The notes under the pieces were generated by a model, which worked only from the letters and a program-made list of their open reading frames with translations, was not told where the DNA came from and ran no database searches. DNA of 64,000 nucleotides from Neorhodopirellula lusitana (GTDB taxonomy: Bacteria; Planctomycetota; Planctomycetia; Pirellulales; Pirellulaceae), in assembly GCF_900182915.1 (NCBI RefSeq), contig NZ_FXUG01000017.1, positions 1 to 64,000 on the forward strand, given 5' to 3'. A program made the position numbers and the translations under genes. Below, in pieces: positions 18,600 through 27,568 of this stretch (position 1 is its first letter; every line of letters starts with the position of its first letter).

Positions 18600-19451
18600 C
18601 TAAGCGAGTTCCTCCACAACTGTCACTTCGTAATCGATCGTCGACTCGGATGCGGCACCGATGTAGCAACCCTCTGTTGCCGCCGCCCATGGTGGTTCGG
18701 GACCGGTTGCGACGGGTATGTGCTGGTCCGAAACCGCGATGCCCCGACTGGGGTCGTAGCCTCGCCAGCCACCGCCGGGTAGATACACCTCGGCCCAAGC
18801 GTGCAGTTCCGATGTTCCGATGCGTCCGGGTTCGTGGATGTAGCCGCTGACGAATCGAGATGCGATTCCCTGGGACCGGCACATGTCCATGAACAGAACT
18901 GCTAAATCACGGCACGCTCCACGTTTTGATTCAAACGTCTCCGAAGGTGACATTGGAGCGCCACCATAGCGATTCGACGAGTCGTAATCGCGAGCGATCT
19001 GTTCGGTGGCCTGCAACAAGAACGGTTGAGTTTGACTACCTAGCGATTTCGCGAGCGCAGTCGCCCACTGGTCGATCTCTGGATGCACGTCTTGCCGATG
19101 TAGATACGGCTCCAACGCTTTATCGACTTCATGGTCATAGACCGCAGGCAGATTGGTGGCACGCGAATCGAGCGAAAGGTAGTCGAACGGTTGTGTCCGT
19201 AAGGTCTCGACGCGGGCTTCAATGTCGACGCACACCTGCAAGTGGACCCCGTTGAACGAAACCTGCATCGCGGCATTACCGAACACATCGACGACCTCGC
19301 ATAGGTGCAACGGCATCGGCGTCAATGTGCAACGATATTCCAGCAACCGCTGCGCTCCATCACTGCGAGGACGTAAGCGAATGGTGAGCGGTTCGACGAT
19401 CACGGGTCGCTCGTAACGGTACGTGATTCGATGGTGAATTTGAAAAATCAC
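18600..19451 (-). CDS. Transglutaminase-like cysteine protease of the ATP-grasp/alpha-E cluster
   Basis: 283 residues. An N-terminal beta-rich domain (about 1-90, starting FQIHHRITYRYERPV) precedes the transglutaminase core. The catalytic triad is visible: Cys180 in RGACRDLAVLF, His217 in ELHAWAEVYL and Asp233 in GYDPSRG. Bacterial members are usually peptidases or amidases rather than cross-linkers. The start is GTG 19451, overlapping the alpha-E stop by four bases (GTGA), so it is the third gene of a coupled operon. This trio is a known conserved neighbourhood thought to make and process a peptide-like product; no product is known to me. Confidence 0.9.
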   Translation of the reverse strand: MIFQIHHRITYRYERPVIVEPLTIRLRPRSDGAQRLLEYRCTLTPMPLHLCEVVDVFGNAAMQVSFNGVHLQVCVDIEARVETLRTQPFDYLSLDSRATNLPAVYDHEVDKALEPYLHRQDVHPEIDQWATALAKSLGSQTQPFLLQATEQIARDYDSSNRYGGAPMSPSETFESKRGACRDLAVLFMDMCRSQGIASRFVSGYIHEPGRIGTSELHAWAEVYLPGGGWRGYDPSRGIAVSDQHIPVATGPEPPWAAATEGCYIGAASESTIDYEVTVVEELA

Positions 19452-20407
19452 GAGGACGAGGTCACCGGTTTGAGTGCGAAGAAGCTTTCGTAAACCGCAC
19501 CGCCGATCTCATTCAGCTTCCCTTGGAAATCGTCGAGGTATTCGTGCAATCCGCCATCGAGGATTTCGCCGATGTCCGCATAATCAAGTTCCGAACGCAA
19601 TTGCCCCAACTTCCGTTCGACCGGGTTGGCGTAGCCCGAATCGTCGCTTCCGGTGATCAAACGCAATGAACGTTCGGCACCTTTGACTGAAAATCGCATC
19701 GAGCGAGAGAAGTGAGGGTCCAACATTAAAAACTCGACCACGCGATCAGGATGAATCGCCCGGAATCGCTTGCGGTACATTTCAAACGCACTGGCGGATT
19801 TCAACAGTGCCGACCACAGCAACGCATCGTAGGGCGAACCCACATGATCCGACTTTGGCAGCAACATGAAATACTTGACGTCCAAGATTCTAGCCGTTTT
19901 GTCGGCGCGTTCTAGGGTTCGCCCCAAGCGGGCAAACTGCCATGCTTCCCCGTGAGACATCGTCGAATCGGCGATACCGGTACACAGGTGACAGGCCTGT
20001 TTGACCGAGGCAAAGAACTCGTGCTGCGAATCAAGCTGGCCTCGCTTGGATGCGTTCTTGACCAATAGATAAAAGTGATTGACCTGCTCCCAAAGCTCCG
20101 ATGAAATCGTGTCTCGGACCGTTCGTGCGTTCTCGCGAGCTTGCCACAAGCACGACAGGATGGAATTGGGATTCTCGCGATCAAACGTCAAAAAGCGAAC
20201 GACGTTTTGCTCGGTGAACTCGTCGTAGCGATCGGTGAACTCACTTTCGTCACCCGTGGTCAGGACCATCGGCTTCCATTGGGCCGCCGATTCATCAGGT
20301 AAGTCCAAAGCCAAAGTGAAATTCACATCGACAAATCGAGCAACGTTCTCGGCTCGTTCGACATAACGTGCCAGCCAATAGACGGCGTCTGCGGTTCGAC
20401 TAAGCAT
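19448..20407 (-). CDS. Alpha-E domain protein
   Basis: 319 residues from ATG 20407. The frame is open upstream, but the family's invariant opening MLSRTADAVYWLARYVERAEN begins here. Almost entirely helical, with the typical ENARTVRDTISSELWEQVN segment in the middle. The alpha-E domain has no established activity; it nearly always sits beside a circularly permuted ATP-grasp ligase and a transglutaminase. Its start overlaps the upstream ligase stop by eight bases and its end overlaps the transglutaminase start by four, showing tight translational coupling. Confidence 0.92.
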   Translation of the reverse strand: MLSRTADAVYWLARYVERAENVARFVDVNFTLALDLPDESAAQWKPMVLTTGDESEFTDRYDEFTEQNVVRFLTFDRENPNSILSCLWQARENARTVRDTISSELWEQVNHFYLLVKNASKRGQLDSQHEFFASVKQACHLCTGIADSTMSHGEAWQFARLGRTLERADKTARILDVKYFMLLPKSDHVGSPYDALLWSALLKSASAFEMYRKRFRAIHPDRVVEFLMLDPHFSRSMRFSVKGAERSLRLITGSDDSGYANPVERKLGQLRSELDYADIGEILDGGLHEYLDDFQGKLNEIGGAVYESFFALKPVTSSS

Positions 20408-21902
20408 TTTTGGCACCCTGAGTTTGCGTTTGTGAGCCGTTTGGTTGAGATTGTTTGGAAGCCTTCTCTTCGGATGTGACCACCCACGTGTCCTTGCTGC
20501 CGCCACCTTGCGAAGAGTTGACGACCAGCGAGCCCTTGCGAAGGGCGACACGAGTCAGCCCGCCCGGCATAACAAAGATGTCTTCACCGTAAAGAATGTA
20601 AGGGCGCAGATCGACATGCCGTCCCTCAAAGTCATCTTCCACGATCGTGGGTGCTCGCGACAGACTGAGGGTTGGCTGTGCGATGAAGTTGCGTGGGTTC
20701 TCGCGGATTTGGGCCGCGAAATCAGTTTGCTCTTTCTTGGTCGAATGCGGTCCGATCAACATTCCATAACCGCCGGATAAGTTGACCGCCTTGACGACCA
20801 ACTTATCCAGGTTTGCCAGCACGTGCTTCAATTGTTTAGGGTCGCCACAAAGGAACGTCTCAACATTGGGCAGGATCATATCCTGTTTCAAGTAGTACTT
20901 GATGATCTGCGGAACATAGGCGTAGACCGCTTTGTCATCCGCAATCCCAGTACCCGGTGCATTGGCCAAGGCGACATGGCCGCGACGGTACACGTCCATC
21001 AACCCCGGCACGCCCAAGCATGAATCCTTTCGAAACACCTTCGGGTCAATAAAGTCATCGTCGATTCGGCGATAGATCACGTCGACCCTTTTAAATCCTT
21101 TGGTCGTCCGCATCATCACAAAATTGTCTTGGATAACCAGATCGCTGCCCTCGACCAGTTCGACACCCATTTGCTGGGCGAGGTAGGCGTGCTCGAAATA
21201 GGCCGAGTTGTACATTCCCGGCGTTAGCACCACGACGGTGGGCTCGGCGACTCCGACCGGTGCCAAGTATTGCAATGCCGCCAGCAAGCGGTTGGGATAG
21301 TCGTAGACCGGTTGCACGTTCATCGACTGAAACACATTCGGGAACGTCCGCTTCAGCACTTCGCGATTTTGCAGCACATACGAGACGCCCGAAGGACAAC
21401 GCAGGTTATCTTCCAAGACAAACAGCTTGCCCGCGTCATCACGAACCAAGTCAGTTCCCGTCACGTGAATCCAAATGTCACGCTGCGGCGTTAGCCCAAC
21501 GCACTGTGGCCGGAAGGAATCGGCGGAATTGAGCAACTCGCCTGGGATGATGCCATCTTTGATGATGTTCTGATCGTGATAAACATCGTTGATGAATAGG
21601 TTCAACGCTTCGATACGTTGTTTCAGCCCACTCTCGATCAGTTGCCAGTCATCTTGCTGGATAACTCGCGGAACGATGTCGAAAGGAAAGATTTTTTCGG
21701 TGCCCTCATCACTGCCGTATACCGTGAAGGTAACGCCCATTTGAGCGAACGCAGCCTCGGCGGCTTGTTGTCTCCGATGCAAATCACCCTTGGGAAGCGA
21801 CTCGATCTTGGCGACCAACGGTCTCGCCGCCTCGTGCGGAACCCCGGCCTTCTCGAACAACTCGTCATAGAATCCGTCGGTTTGGTAGTCCTTGAACTTC
21901 AT
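20400..21902 (-). CDS. Circularly permuted ATP-grasp ligase (DUF404/DUF407 type)
   Basis: 500 residues. Landmarks of the family are GVTFTVYG near residue 55, FPFDIVPR, the ligand segment DNLRCPSGVSYVLQNRE near 180 and VVKAVNLSGGYGMLIG near 368 with a Gly-rich loop. The C-terminus has the RPYILYGEDIFVMPGGLTRVAL stretch. ATP-grasp enzymes join a carboxylate to an amine using ATP. The natural substrate of this class is not settled. It heads the operon ligase, alpha-E, transglutaminase. The C-terminal tail (SKQSQPNGSQTQTQGAKNA) is low-complexity and probably disordered. Confidence 0.92.
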   Translation of the reverse strand: MKFKDYQTDGFYDELFEKAGVPHEAARPLVAKIESLPKGDLHRRQQAAEAAFAQMGVTFTVYGSDEGTEKIFPFDIVPRVIQQDDWQLIESGLKQRIEALNLFINDVYHDQNIIKDGIIPGELLNSADSFRPQCVGLTPQRDIWIHVTGTDLVRDDAGKLFVLEDNLRCPSGVSYVLQNREVLKRTFPNVFQSMNVQPVYDYPNRLLAALQYLAPVGVAEPTVVVLTPGMYNSAYFEHAYLAQQMGVELVEGSDLVIQDNFVMMRTTKGFKRVDVIYRRIDDDFIDPKVFRKDSCLGVPGLMDVYRRGHVALANAPGTGIADDKAVYAYVPQIIKYYLKQDMILPNVETFLCGDPKQLKHVLANLDKLVVKAVNLSGGYGMLIGPHSTKKEQTDFAAQIRENPRNFIAQPTLSLSRAPTIVEDDFEGRHVDLRPYILYGEDIFVMPGGLTRVALRKGSLVVNSSQGGGSKDTWVVTSEEKASKQSQPNGSQTQTQGAKNA

Positions 21903-21941
21903 TGTTCATTTCGCCTTGGGGGAAGAGCCGTTCGAATTCGT

Positions 21942-22010
21942 AGCCGAAGTCGCGAAGACATTCGGCAGCTTGTACCGAGTACCGATCCGCAACTCTTGGG
22001 GAGGTCCGCT
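21942..22010. repeat. Hairpin repeat family, degenerate pair (copy D)
   Basis: A unit at 21942-21965 (core AAGTC-GCGAA-GACAT) and a poorer inverted one near 21990-22010, in the divergent gap between the ATP-grasp start and the universal-stress gene. Confidence 0.55.
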
Positions 22011-22216
22011 ACGCGATGCTGGATCATAACGCATATCACATGCCAAGTTGATTTCAGATGCTCTCACCAGTCAGTGCAGCCTGTTATTGCACCCGTTCAA
22101 TGGAAAGAAGCTTTCCACGGCGAAAAAGTTTCTCCCATCGCAACGTCGCCCACACTGAATGTCTTCGCAGCTCCCACCACGAAGAATGACGTTGACTTCG
22201 CAATGGCATGGCTCCT

Positions 22217-22232
22217 TGGCACAGGTTATGCG
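22217..22232 (+). promoter_or_regulatory. Candidate sigma-54 promoter of the universal stress gene
   Basis: TGGCACAGGTTATGCG has the sigma-54 -24 element TGGCAC and a GC at the -12 position with correct spacing; the -12 box ATGCG differs from TTGCW at its first and last bases. It ends 42 bases before the GTG start at 22274. It was read by eye, and chance occurrence is possible. Confidence 0.45.
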
Positions 22233-22273
22233 TCTCCCGGCAAAGCCCGTTTCATCACCTCAAGGAAGTCGCC

Positions 22274-23173
22274 GTGTTTGACAAGATCTTAGTTTACGAG
22301 AACTCGCTCGCTGAGAGGCTCCCCGCTTTAGATCGTGCTGTTGCATTGGCCGAAGGCACCGACATTGAGGTGAAGATCATCGACGTCGTGGCGACCGCAG
22401 AAAACATCCAGCACGACCATCACCGAAAGATGCGAAGCGTGGTCGAACTGGAACGCGAGGATCGACTCGAAGCAATCTGCGAGCCACTCCGCAAACTCAA
22501 AATCAACTATACGACTGAACTTCTTCGCGGCCGTCCGTTCGCGGAGGTGGTTCGCGAAGTCGTCCACGAAGGCTTCGATTTGGTCATTAAGACCGCGTCG
22601 CTGGCGACGCCCAATGAAGTCACCGGCGTGATGGGGCCGACCGACATGCGGATCGTTCGCAATTGCCCCTGTCCAGTTTGGTTAGAGGTCGAAAAGAAGA
22701 AGTCGAGTTCGCCATCCGTTCTGGTCGCGGTCGATCCGCAAACAGTGATCAACGATCTCAACATTTCGCTGGTCAAACGAGGTGTAAAGTTGGCACGTAT
22801 GATGAAGGCGACCTTGCACGTCGTTGCTGCGTGGGAAGCGATGGATGAATCGTTCCTGTCGGACAAAATGGAATCGAAAAAACTCACCGACTATCTAACA
22901 TTCCTGGAATCATGTGCCAAGGAAAGCCTAGACCATATTCTAGCACCCGCCGGGACGTCGATTCATTCCAACCACGTGCACTTTCACAAAGGTATTCCAT
23001 CGGAGGTCATTCTCAATTGCACTGAATCGTTGCGACCGGATGTTGTGGTGATGGGGACGGTTTGCGAAGTCGGGATCGGTGGTCTGTTGATCGGAAACAC
23101 CGCCGATATGGTACTGAGACAAATCGAACGACCTGTGCTTGCGATCAAGCCAGAAGCAATCTTCACTACATAA
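22274..23173 (+). CDS. Tandem universal stress protein (UspA family)
   Basis: 299 residues with two Usp folds, about 1-155 and 160-299. Each begins with a beta strand (FDKILVYENS; SVLVAVDPQT) and ends with a phosphate-loop-like segment. The first has TGVMGPTDMRIVRNCPCPVWL and the second VVMGTVCEVGIGGLLIGNTADMVL, close to the ATP-binding G-2x-G-9x-G(S/T) signature. The frame opens at 22208, but GTG 22274 has AAGGAAG upstream with good spacing and begins the fold. Such proteins help survive starvation or stress; partners are unknown. MgtE follows after 21 bases, suggesting an operon. Confidence 0.9.
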   Translation: MFDKILVYENSLAERLPALDRAVALAEGTDIEVKIIDVVATAENIQHDHHRKMRSVVELEREDRLEAICEPLRKLKINYTTELLRGRPFAEVVREVVHEGFDLVIKTASLATPNEVTGVMGPTDMRIVRNCPCPVWLEVEKKKSSSPSVLVAVDPQTVINDLNISLVKRGVKLARMMKATLHVVAAWEAMDESFLSDKMESKKLTDYLTFLESCAKESLDHILAPAGTSIHSNHVHFHKGIPSEVILNCTESLRPDVVVMGTVCEVGIGGLLIGNTADMVLRQIERPVLAIKPEAIFTT

Positions 23174-23194
23174 CGATCTCTCATCTGGCTTAAC

Positions 23195-24514
23195 ATGAAA
23201 CCACTTGAATCACTGCTTCGATCGTTTGTCGAACTGCACCCTGACGAAGCATCGCGTGCCTTTGAGGCTTTGGACCTGGACGAACGCATCCGCCTCTTTA
23301 CCACCCTGCCCACTCGGATCGCAGTGACGTTGATGCAGCGGATCAGTCCGCACGCGGTGGCACCGATGGTGATGGGACTCGATCGCGATCGGTCGAAGGA
23401 GTTGCTCTGTGCACTTCCGCCCCGAATTGCTTCTTCCGTTCTGACTCATACCGAAGAATCGTATCGCACGGATCTATTGGAGTGCTTGCCGGAAAATTTG
23501 TCCCGGTCGCTACGCGCTCTGGCAAAATATCCGGGCGATACCGCGGGTGCGATGATGGAACCGCGAGTCGCATCGTTATCGAGCGACTTTACCGTTCAGC
23601 AAGCGACCACCGCAATCCGCAAAGCCCCGCGTGAAGCGCTGCATTACTTATACGTCACCAATCGTGATGGAATACTCGCCGGAGTAATCAACATGCGTGA
23701 TCTGCTGCTTGCTGCACCGAAAGACCCAATCACGCCGCTGATCAAGACCGAACTCTTGACCGTGCCAGACACGATGCCCAGTAAAGACGTCGTTCAAAAA
23801 ATGCGAGAAAAGCGATTCCTCGCGATTCCCGTAGTTGATTACGACGGTCGACTGGTTGGTGTCGTCAAACAATCCGATGCTCTCCGCGTGGTACAAGACG
23901 CGGCGTTTGACAACATGCAGAAAATTGTCGGTGCCGGTGCGGATGAGCGCGCGTTGTCCCCGGTCCGCCTGGTCGTGAAGAGTCGTTTGCCCTGGCTGCT
24001 TGTCAATCTCGTCACGGCGTTCATGGCGGCGGCCGTGATTGGCGCTTTTGAAGGTATCATCGCGCAGGTCGCCGCATTGGCGGTGCTGCTTCCTGTCGTC
24101 GCCGGGCAGGGCGGGAACACTGGATCACAATCACTTGCCGTCGTGATGCGGGGACTTGCCCTTCGAGAGGTGATCCCCGGAACCACACGTCAACTGATCA
24201 CCAAGGAACTGGCCGCCGGTGTCATCAATGGCGTCGCGGTCGCCATCGTCACAGCGATTGCAGTCTTTTCGTGGCGACTGGTCGCCGGTGATTCCATGAC
24301 CGCTGGATTCGGTTTAGCGTTGGTAATCGGAATGGCCATGATCGTGAACATGGCCGCGGCAGCGTTGGCAGGGGCAGTAATTCCATTGATCCTGCAAGCA
24401 TGTGGCCGCGATCCGGCCCAGTCGGCGGCGATCTTCTTGACGACGGTCACTGACATCGTTGGCTTTGCAGCGTTCCTCGGCTTCGCGTCGTTGTGCATGC
24501 CGCTGATCACCTAG
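23195..24514 (+). CDS. mgtE: MgtE magnesium transporter
   Basis: 439 residues in the standard MgtE order. An N-terminal helical superfamily domain (about 1-125) precedes two CBS domains (about 130-255), recognisable from GDTAGAMMEPRVASL and the VVDYDGRLVGVV stretch. Five transmembrane helices follow (about 270-439), with PVVAGQGGNTGSQSLAV lining the Mg2+ pore. MgtE is a Mg2+ channel closed by Mg2+ binding to its cytosolic domains, and ATP modulates the CBS pair. A second Mg2+ system, CorA, lies 14 kb upstream. It is probably co-transcribed with the preceding stress gene. Confidence 0.95.
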   Translation: MKPLESLLRSFVELHPDEASRAFEALDLDERIRLFTTLPTRIAVTLMQRISPHAVAPMVMGLDRDRSKELLCALPPRIASSVLTHTEESYRTDLLECLPENLSRSLRALAKYPGDTAGAMMEPRVASLSSDFTVQQATTAIRKAPREALHYLYVTNRDGILAGVINMRDLLLAAPKDPITPLIKTELLTVPDTMPSKDVVQKMREKRFLAIPVVDYDGRLVGVVKQSDALRVVQDAAFDNMQKIVGAGADERALSPVRLVVKSRLPWLLVNLVTAFMAAAVIGAFEGIIAQVAALAVLLPVVAGQGGNTGSQSLAVVMRGLALREVIPGTTRQLITKELAAGVINGVAVAIVTAIAVFSWRLVAGDSMTAGFGLALVIGMAMIVNMAAAALAGAVIPLILQACGRDPAQSAAIFLTTVTDIVGFAAFLGFASLCMPLIT

Positions 24515-24728
24515 TATTTCCGCTGCCGGTGGTTGGCGCCAGCCTCATAGGTGGGGCGGCTAGTCGGGTAAGCTGCCTGATCCGTTCCACTTTCCAACCC
24601 TCGCCGTTTTTGACGTAGCAGCATGAAGGGATTCATCGAATGAGCTCTGGTCGCATGAACAAAATGGGACATAGTCTTCCAACGTAACGCTCGGCAACTT
24701 TTTTCCCTCTAAATCCATTCATCACCGC

Positions 24729-25793
24729 ATGACCACGACGCAGCTATCAATGTCCACCTCCTCGCAATTGCTTGAAGTTTTGAGCGACTACGATCACGTC
24801 ATGGTGGTGATGCACGACAATCCCGACCCAGACGCGATTGCGTCGGGATGGGGAATCGAAGTTCTCGTGCGTGAGCGTTTGAACAAACCGGTGCGAGTCA
24901 TTGCAGGCGGTGCGATCGTTCGAGCGGAGAATTGCCACATGGTGGACTTGCTGAACCCACCGATCGAATTAGTAGGCGACATTCAAGTCGATGAGGGAAC
25001 CGCGACTATTCTTGTCGACTGCGGCATGGAAGCAACCAATCATCTTCTCACGCGGCACGGTATCACCCCAGTCGGAATCATTGACCATCATCGCAGCGAC
25101 AAAAAGACGCCCTCGCTACCGTTCACCGACATCCAAGTGAACGTTGCGGCATCGGCAACGATTGTCGCGAACTACCTTCGCGAACAAGGCATCGAACCAG
25201 GAGCAAAGTTGTCGACGGCTATGCTTTATGCCATGCGATCGGAAACCTGCGGTTACGAAACGCACTATTCGCCACTCGACCGGTCAATGTTCTTGTGGTT
25301 GACCGAGTTCGCGGAACCCAGTCTGCTTGCAGAAATCGAAAACGCTCCGCTGACTCGCGACTACTTTGCCGACCTGCTGCTCGCTTTGCAAAGAACGTTC
25401 CTGTATGACGACGTTGCGATTTGTTTCCTGCCTCAAGCCTGCGGTGCGGAGATCGTTGGTGAAGTCGCCGACATGCTCGTCCGCTGCGAGGACGTTAGGA
25501 AAGTTCTTTGCGCCGCGATCGTCAACGGTGATTTGTTGATTTCGTGTCGCACCGAACGAGAGTGCGACAGTGCGGTGAAGTTGCTGCAAACAACCCTTCG
25601 TGGACTCGGAGGAGCTGGAGGCCACCTGCATCGAGCGGGCGGAAAAATCCCGAGCGTTGGCCGAACGGAAAAAGCGGCAGCCGCAATGCGAGACGAGCTA
25701 CGCAGTCGGTGGCTGATTGCATGCAACATCACGCGAAAACGCGGAACACGCCTGATTGCGAAACAAGACATCGTTGAAAATCTGGGACGCTAA
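24729..25793 (+). CDS. DHH-family phosphoesterase (NrnA/GdpP-like catalytic module)
   Basis: 354 residues. DHH motifs are clear: HDNPDPDAIASGWG (motif I) near residue 30, an Asp in LVDCGMEATN (motif II) near 97 and IIDHHRSDK (DHH) near 118. A DHHA1-like RNA/nucleotide-binding end has GGAGGHLHRAGGKIP near 300. Relatives are NrnA, which degrades nano-RNA and pApA and dephosphorylates pAp, and GdpP, which opens c-di-AMP. No PAS or membrane part is present, so an NrnA-like role fits best. A c-di-AMP cyclase at 27569-28762 makes pApA turnover a reasonable guess. The start could be Met1 or Met8. Confidence 0.88.
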   Translation: MTTTQLSMSTSSQLLEVLSDYDHVMVVMHDNPDPDAIASGWGIEVLVRERLNKPVRVIAGGAIVRAENCHMVDLLNPPIELVGDIQVDEGTATILVDCGMEATNHLLTRHGITPVGIIDHHRSDKKTPSLPFTDIQVNVAASATIVANYLREQGIEPGAKLSTAMLYAMRSETCGYETHYSPLDRSMFLWLTEFAEPSLLAEIENAPLTRDYFADLLLALQRTFLYDDVAICFLPQACGAEIVGEVADMLVRCEDVRKVLCAAIVNGDLLISCRTERECDSAVKLLQTTLRGLGGAGGHLHRAGGKIPSVGRTEKAAAAMRDELRSRWLIACNITRKRGTRLIAKQDIVENLGR

Positions 25794-25805
25794 ATTGCTT
25801 TCCCT

Positions 25806-26132
25806 TTACGCTTTCTCTTCCCAGTCCCTGAATGCTTTTGCGGGCCAGGCGTCGCGGTGGAAACCGGGAGCCGACCTCAGGATTTTTCGTGTTGCATTCA
25901 AGATGAAATACCGATCATTGCCGTCGAGCGTTTCATTGAACTCGGACCACGGGATGGCAATCAGCTTTCGCTGGAACCATCCCTCAAATCGCAATGCTGC
26001 ATAGGCGATTTTCCCGGTGTCCAAATTGATCGCGATGTCTTCGATCTCGCCGAGCTCTTCCATTTCAGGGCTTTTCACCGGCGTGTCAGCAATATCGCGT
26101 GCCCTGATCGTTTTTCGGATATCGACCTTCAT
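25806..26132 (-). CDS. PRC-barrel domain protein
   Basis: 108 residues from ATG 26132, chosen for GAGG just upstream; the longer frame only shadows the neighbouring gene. The core (GEIEDIAINLDTGKIAYAALRF, then RKLIAIPWSEF) is a PRC-barrel, the small beta barrel found in photosynthetic reaction-centre H subunits and RimM, and often in stress-related proteins of unknown role. It is encoded just downstream of the secreted 407-residue protein on the same strand and convergent with the DHH gene across only 12 bases. Confidence 0.8.
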   Translation of the reverse strand: MKVDIRKTIRARDIADTPVKSPEMEELGEIEDIAINLDTGKIAYAALRFEGWFQRKLIAIPWSEFNETLDGNDRYFILNATRKILRSAPGFHRDAWPAKAFRDWEEKA

Positions 26133-26169
26133 TCCAGCCTCGAAAAAGAGAGAGTGTTTGCAAGCGAAG

Positions 26170-27393
26170 TTATCGTCGCGGGGTTTGCGTCGCGATGCGT
26201 TCGACCATAGTCGTATTTCCTGACTCGACGACTTGTACGTCAAAATTCGCCAGCATGACCTTCGCATCCTCAGACACCTTCCCCGCGGTGATGAAGATCG
26301 CAGGATCATTGGGGCGAGTACGGCGAAAACTGGCCATCGCATCTCGCATGTCTTGCGAATCAAAAATGTAGTCGGACGCATTGACGATCACGACCGAGCT
26401 GTCTCTTAGCATCACGACAGGCAATCCCTGCAGGTCGATGCTGATCACGCCATGTTGCTCGTGCAATCGTCGGATCAAGCGAAGCTCACGAATCATGCCC
26501 AGACCTTCGGATTCGTCGTAAGCAGTCGTGGCTCGATAGACAAGGTACTGGAAGTTTTGAACATCTTTCAGCGTTCGCAAGTGGCCCATGAAGATCATCC
26601 GCTGCATCGTCGTGTAACTGCGTTCACGGCAGAACTGACGCGCAACTGGTTCCCAGACGCCCATCGCTTGCAGTTCCTTTTCGATACCGCTATTGATTTC
26701 CGAGGGCGACTGTGTGATCAGCTCGTTATCAAAATCCTTGGTCACCGACAGCAGTCCAAGTCCCGGCAGGACGACGTTCATACCTAGATTGCTTCCATTT
26801 TTCCCAATCGACTTGCGAACAGCGAGATTATCCAGCAGCGGAATCAAGACCGGATTGGTCGTTTCCGGATCGCAACCGATGGAAACGGCAAAACGTCGAC
26901 GGTCTTCGCCACCGGCTCGCGCATTTTGCGGATTCAAAAGATTGGATGCCATACGACGGAAACCTTTTGGGGCACGCATGATGGTGCCGCCTGGGTCGGT
27001 CAGCACTACCCGCGCTCCCTGTGGAGTCTGGCGAAACGTTTCCACGATGCCTTTTACTAGCTGTGGATCGCGAACCAATTTGCAAGCGTTCTCGATCGCA
27101 TGCATTTCTCGCAATCTTTGCTCCAACATATTGCTCCCGAGGGCCTGGATATCTCCGTATGGCGTATGGATTTTGTACAGATACAAATTCTGACGCACGG
27201 GCACATCGATGTCCAAGTGGTAGTCAGGCCCCTGGATGATCTCAGCAGCGACCACTTCTTGAACGCGAAATACCGGCGGCGATTCAACCGGCGAATGGGT
27301 GGCCGGGAATCGGTCTTGCGAGTTCGCAACAGAAAAAGATGCAGCGACCGCCGCGACAATAGAAAGTGCAATTTGGATTGGACGATTCGGCAT
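26170..27393 (-). CDS. Secreted protein of unknown function
   Basis: 407 residues. A clear signal peptide (MPNRPIQIALSIVAAVAASFSVANS) is followed by a mixed alpha/beta chain with no motif I recognise. Landmarks are YHLDIDVPVRQNLYLYKIHTPYG near 58, a conserved-looking VLTDPGGTIMRAPKGFRR segment near 130 and VSIGCDPETTNPVLIPLLD. The central DPGG-RAPKGFRRM stretch resembles nothing certain. It could be a planctomycete-specific periplasmic or exported protein. The PRC-barrel gene follows after 37 bases and may be a partner. Confidence 0.75.
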   Translation of the reverse strand: MPNRPIQIALSIVAAVAASFSVANSQDRFPATHSPVESPPVFRVQEVVAAEIIQGPDYHLDIDVPVRQNLYLYKIHTPYGDIQALGSNMLEQRLREMHAIENACKLVRDPQLVKGIVETFRQTPQGARVVLTDPGGTIMRAPKGFRRMASNLLNPQNARAGGEDRRRFAVSIGCDPETTNPVLIPLLDNLAVRKSIGKNGSNLGMNVVLPGLGLLSVTKDFDNELITQSPSEINSGIEKELQAMGVWEPVARQFCRERSYTTMQRMIFMGHLRTLKDVQNFQYLVYRATTAYDESEGLGMIRELRLIRRLHEQHGVISIDLQGLPVVMLRDSSVVIVNASDYIFDSQDMRDAMASFRRTRPNDPAIFITAGKVSEDAKVMLANFDVQVVESGNTTMVERIATQTPRR

Positions 27394-27506
27394 TCATGTT
27401 CCGGATTTGAGATTGGTATCTGTCGAAAACGATTCTGTGATGGGTGTAGCAAAAGGTTTCCACAACCGCCTTGGAAAAAGATTTTCCACCGATCCACAAA
27501 CCTCGT

Positions 27507-27530
27507 AGCGAAAGCTGCCGAGACTCTCGG
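27507..27530 (+). repeat. Hairpin repeat family, degenerate unit (copy E)
   Basis: A weak copy (core AAGCT-GCCGA-GACTC, ending TCGG) between the cyclase stop and the secreted-protein start. Confidence 0.45.
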
Positions 27531-27568
27531 CTCACCCCGCGCACTGCCAAACGTCCTGACTCCTTCCT

